A DNA stretch of 64,000 bases from Chromatiaceae bacterium. GTDB lineage: Bacteria; Pseudomonadota; Gammaproteobacteria; Chromatiales; Chromatiaceae. The translations under genes were made by a program, and so were the position numbers. This document shows positions 61,345 to 64,000 of this stretch, piece after piece. Each line of letters opens with the position of its first letter. Positions within the stretch are counted from its first letter, which is position 1. The stretch lies in the NCBI GenBank assembly GCA_024235415.1, contig JACKML010000008.1:97711-161710 (forward strand), read 5' to 3'. Under the pieces are notes generated by a model. The model was not told where the DNA came from, did no database searches, and saw only the letters and a list, made by a program, of their open reading frames with translations.

Positions 61345-62298
61345 TCACGGCCGGTCGTCGACGACGCCTTCCTTCTTCACCGGCATCAGATCGGCCTTGC
61401 TGACCCCGAGCCAGAGTGCCACGGCGGAGGCCACGTAGATGGTCGAGTAGGTCCCGATCACCACACCGACGATCAACGCCAGCGAGAAACCGTGCACGTT
61501 CTCGCCACCGAGGAAGAACAGCGCCAGCAACACCACCAGGGTCGTGCCCGAGGTCATGATCGTGCGTGCCATGGTCTGGTTGATCGACACGTTGATGATC
61601 TCCTCTGGCGAGCCTTTGCGCATCTTGCGGAAATTCTCACGCACGCGGTCGAAGATGACGATGGTGTCGTTGAGCGAGTAACCGATGACCGCGAGGACGG
61701 CCGCCAGTACTGGCAGGTCGAACTCGATCTGCAACAGCGCAAACAGGCCGACGGTAAACAACACGTCGTGCGCGAGGGCGACCACGGCCCCCACTGCAAA
61801 ACGCCATTCGAATCGCATCGCGACATACATCAGCACCGCGATCAACGACACCAGTACGGCCAGTGCACCATCCTCGGCCAGCTCGTCGCCAACCTGGGGA
61901 CCCACAAATTCCACGCGCCTGAGTTCGACCTGGCCCTGCGCCGCGGCATTCAACGCATTGAAGATGCGGTCGCTGAGCTGGGCGTTGGCGGCCTCTGCAT
62001 CCACACCGGCATTTTCCTCCGGTGCAAGCCGGATAAGGACGTCGCGCAAGGTCCCGAAACGCTGTACGGCCGCACCGGCGAAACCACCGTCCGCCAGCGC
62101 CTGGCGAACCGAATCGAGCTGGACGTCCTGCTGGTACCCAACCTCGATCAGGGTGCCGCCGGTAAAATCGATGCCGAAGTTCAGGCCGCGCACCGCCAGG
62201 GCGATCGCCGCAACCAGCAGCCAGGCGACAGACAGGCCGACTGCCGCCTTGCGCACGCGCATGAAATCGATATTGAGGTTCTTGCTGACGATTTCCAT
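61345..62298 (-). CDS. secF: Protein translocase subunit SecF
   Basis: A 317-residue membrane protein that, with SecD, uses the proton gradient to help Sec export. The first helix (VGLSVAWLLVAAIALAVRGL) is followed by GIDFTGGTLIEVGYQQ and the periplasmic domain, then five helices, with GYSLNDTIVIFDRVRENF near residue 200 and the typical TSGTTLVVLLALFFLGGE. It lies 15 bp after secD. Length and motifs are normal. Confidence 0.96.
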   Translation of the reverse strand: MEIVSKNLNIDFMRVRKAAVGLSVAWLLVAAIALAVRGLNFGIDFTGGTLIEVGYQQDVQLDSVRQALADGGFAGAAVQRFGTLRDVLIRLAPEENAGVDAEAANAQLSDRIFNALNAAAQGQVELRRVEFVGPQVGDELAEDGALAVLVSLIAVLMYVAMRFEWRFAVGAVVALAHDVLFTVGLFALLQIEFDLPVLAAVLAVIGYSLNDTIVIFDRVRENFRKMRKGSPEEIINVSINQTMARTIMTSGTTLVVLLALFFLGGENVHGFSLALIVGVVIGTYSTIYVASAVALWLGVSKADLMPVKKEGVVDDRP

Positions 62299-62313
62299 TG
62301 CAGATCTCCGCGC

Positions 62314-64000
62314 TTAGATGGCGAGTTTCGCCACGCGCTTGCGGCCATAGACAAGGTTGATCACAGCACGCGTGCCCATTAGTGCGGTGAACATGGAGGT
62401 CGCGATCCCGATCGCCAGGGTCACCGCGAATCCGCGCACCGGGCCACTGCCGATCGAGAACAGCACCACGGCGGCAATCAGGGTGGTGACGTTCGCGTCC
62501 AGGATCGAGCTGAAGGCGCGCTCATAACCGGCATGGATACTGGCCTGCGGCGTCGAGCCGATCGACAGTTCCTCGCGGATGCGTTCGTAGATCAGCACGT
62601 TGGCATCGACCGCCATACCCACGGTCAACACGATACCCGCAATGCCAGGCACGGTCAGCGTCGCCTGCAGCATCGACAGGATGGCGACGATCAGCACCAG
62701 GTTGGCCATCAGGGCCAGGTTCGCGACCATGCCGAACACTTTGTAATAGACCGCCATCACGACCATGACCGCGAGCAGCCCCACCATCACCGACACCATG
62801 CCCTGGTCGATGTTGTCCTGACCCAGGCTCGGGCCAATGGTGCGCTCCTCGACGATGTTGATCGGTGCCGCCAGTGCGCCGGCCCGTAGCAGCAGGGCCA
62901 GCTGGTGCGCCTCCTGCGCATTATCCAGACCGGTGGTCTGGAAGCGGCGCCCGAAGGCCTCGCGGATGGTCGCGACATTGATGACCTCTTCGACCCACTT
63001 GCGGATCGGCTTGCCTTCGCTGTCACGCCCGACGGTACGTTTCTCCTTGAACACCACCGCCATGGGCTTGCCGACGTTCTCGGTGGTGACGTTGCGCATC
63101 CTGCGCGCACCCTTGCTGTCCAGGTTGACATACACCGCCGGCTGGCCGGATTGCTGATCGAACCCCGACGAGGCACTGGTCATCTCGTCGCCGGTCACGA
63201 TGACCTGGCGCTTGAGCAGAATGGGTTGGCCATTGCGTTCGTGATACAGCGCGGCACCCGGTGGCACGCGCCCGCTCGACTCCGCCTCGAAGGCCTGTCC
63301 CGGATCACCGTGCACCAGGCGGTATTCGAGCGTTGCAGTCGCACCGAGCAGGTCTTTCACCTTGCCCGGGTCCTGCACACCCGGCAGTTCCACCACGATG
63401 CGACGGTCACCCTGCTGCTGGATCACAGGCTCGGCAACGCCCAGCGCGTTCACACGGTTGCGAAGCGTGGTGATGTTCTGCTCCAGCGCCAGACGCCGTG
63501 CCGCGCGTTCTTCGTCCTGCGACATGAATACGCGTACGTAGAATTCCTCGCCTTCATCACGCACGCTGGTCGCGAGGTCGCGAAACTCCGACCGAAGCAC
63601 CTTTTCCGCCTGGTCGCGCGAGTCTGCGTCCTTGAAACGGACATCGACGCCGTTGCCCGATTCCTTGACCGTCACGTAACGGATCTTCTCGTCACGCAGC
63701 GCCGTGCGGATATTGCCCGCATGGCGCTCGACGGTCTTTTCGATGGCGGCGTCCATATCCACATCGATGAGCACATGGATACCACCGCGCAGGTCCAGAC
63801 CGAGGTTCATCGGCCGGCCGCCGAGCGCGGTCAGCCAGCCCGGGATATCCGGCGACAGCGTCAGGGCGTGCGTGAACTCCGCCGGCAAGACCTTGGCGAT
63901 CGCATCCTGGCCGGCCAGTTGGTCTTCCGCGGCCTCGAAACGGACCTGTAGACGGTCTGCCTTCAGCTCCGATGACTTGATCGTGATTTGTGCCCGTTCG
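62314..64000 (-). CDS. secD: Protein translocase subunit SecD (5' end outside window)
   Basis: The reading frame stays open to the right edge, so the true start is beyond the window; 561 codons and the stop are visible. LGLDLRGGIHVLIDVDMDAA is the first conserved block, then the periplasmic P1 domain with NRVNALGVAEPVIQQQGDRR, and the C-terminal helices with GIVLTVGMAVDANVLIYERI. The visible N-terminal part, before the first block, belongs to the SecD head domain. An apparent start at 63888 is internal. yajC, usually next, would be off the right edge. Confidence 0.95.
   Translation of the reverse strand, partial: ERAQITIKSSELKADRLQVRFEAAEDQLAGQDAIAKVLPAEFTHALTLSPDIPGWLTALGGRPMNLGLDLRGGIHVLIDVDMDAAIEKTVERHAGNIRTALRDEKIRYVTVKESGNGVDVRFKDADSRDQAEKVLRSEFRDLATSVRDEGEEFYVRVFMSQDEERAARRLALEQNITTLRNRVNALGVAEPVIQQQGDRRIVVELPGVQDPGKVKDLLGATATLEYRLVHGDPGQAFEAESSGRVPPGAALYHERNGQPILLKRQVIVTGDEMTSASSGFDQQSGQPAVYVNLDSKGARRMRNVTTENVGKPMAVVFKEKRTVGRDSEGKPIRKWVEEVINVATIREAFGRRFQTTGLDNAQEAHQLALLLRAGALAAPINIVEERTIGPSLGQDNIDQGMVSVMVGLLAVMVVMAVYYKVFGMVANLALMANLVLIVAILSMLQATLTVPGIAGIVLTVGMAVDANVLIYERIREELSIGSTPQASIHAGYERAFSSILDANVTTLIAAVVLFSIGSGPVRGFAVTLAIGIATSMFTALMGTRAVINLVYGRKRVAKLAI

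Overview
The window reads as chromosomal DNA of a free-living, polarly flagellated gammaproteobacterium, probably related to the Chromatiales or similar sulfur-oxidising lineages. This rests on the unbroken order fliLMNOPQR-flhBAFG-fliA-cheYZAB-motCD-parC-parP-cheW-DUF2802, on sigma-54 and FliA promoters in the expected places, and on a DsrC/TusE-like protein, a sulfide:quinone-oxidoreductase-like flavoprotein and two glycosyltransferases of the exosortase-A type. The lineage is an inference; no rRNA gene is present.

Layout. 1-6.8 kb (minus strand): gabD, gabT, a TAXI-type TRAP binding protein, its fused permease and a universal stress protein cut by the window edge. This looks like one GABA/amino-acid uptake and catabolism operon. 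7.2-14.5 kb: an XRE-cupin regulator diverges from gabD and precedes a large Orn/Lys/Arg-type decarboxylase, an ATP-grasp protein and an autoproteolytic C45 (Ntn) acyltransferase/hydrolase. A nitrilase-type amidohydrolase converges on them. These four enzymes look like an uncharacterised amine/amide pathway, and the GABA genes next door could be its exit route. 14.6-18.5 kb: an MscS-like channel, a membrane diguanylate cyclase and a DsrC-like protein. 18.5-20.4 kb: a conserved small protein, a wrecked PIN-toxin gene, and a tRNA-Ser(GGA) followed by 2.8 tandem copies of a 179-bp unit. Each unit begins with the last 19 nt of the tRNA, an architecture very like the tyrT/rtT repeats of E. coli. Then come a YbaK-type deacylase, a methyltransferase, an AsmA protein and a DUF4197 lipid-associated/periplasmic protein of unknown role.

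24.5-43.8 kb is one long minus-strand flagellar and chemotaxis block. A sigma-54 promoter stands before fliL and a sigma-28 promoter before cheY. The array-positioning pair ParC/ParP sits after motCD, and CheA carries three copies of a short acidic/LHGKG motif in its linker. A 58-codon gene between cheW and the DUF2802 gene is easily missed.

43.9-64 kb is mostly housekeeping and stress functions: a DUF4124 protein, a HAD phosphatase and an arylsulfatase, a zinc metallopeptidase, an MFS transporter, an ABC-2 exporter, a TSUP permease, an SQR-like flavoprotein lacking a key cysteine, a HerA-like ATPase, a two-gene aerotaxis-type receptor (PAS sensor plus CZB chemoreceptor) with its own sigma-28 promoter, O-acetylhomoserine sulfhydrylase, two glycosyltransferases, and secF with most of secD. 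REP-like palindromes (GTAGGAG family) lie near 51.9 and 60.0 kb.
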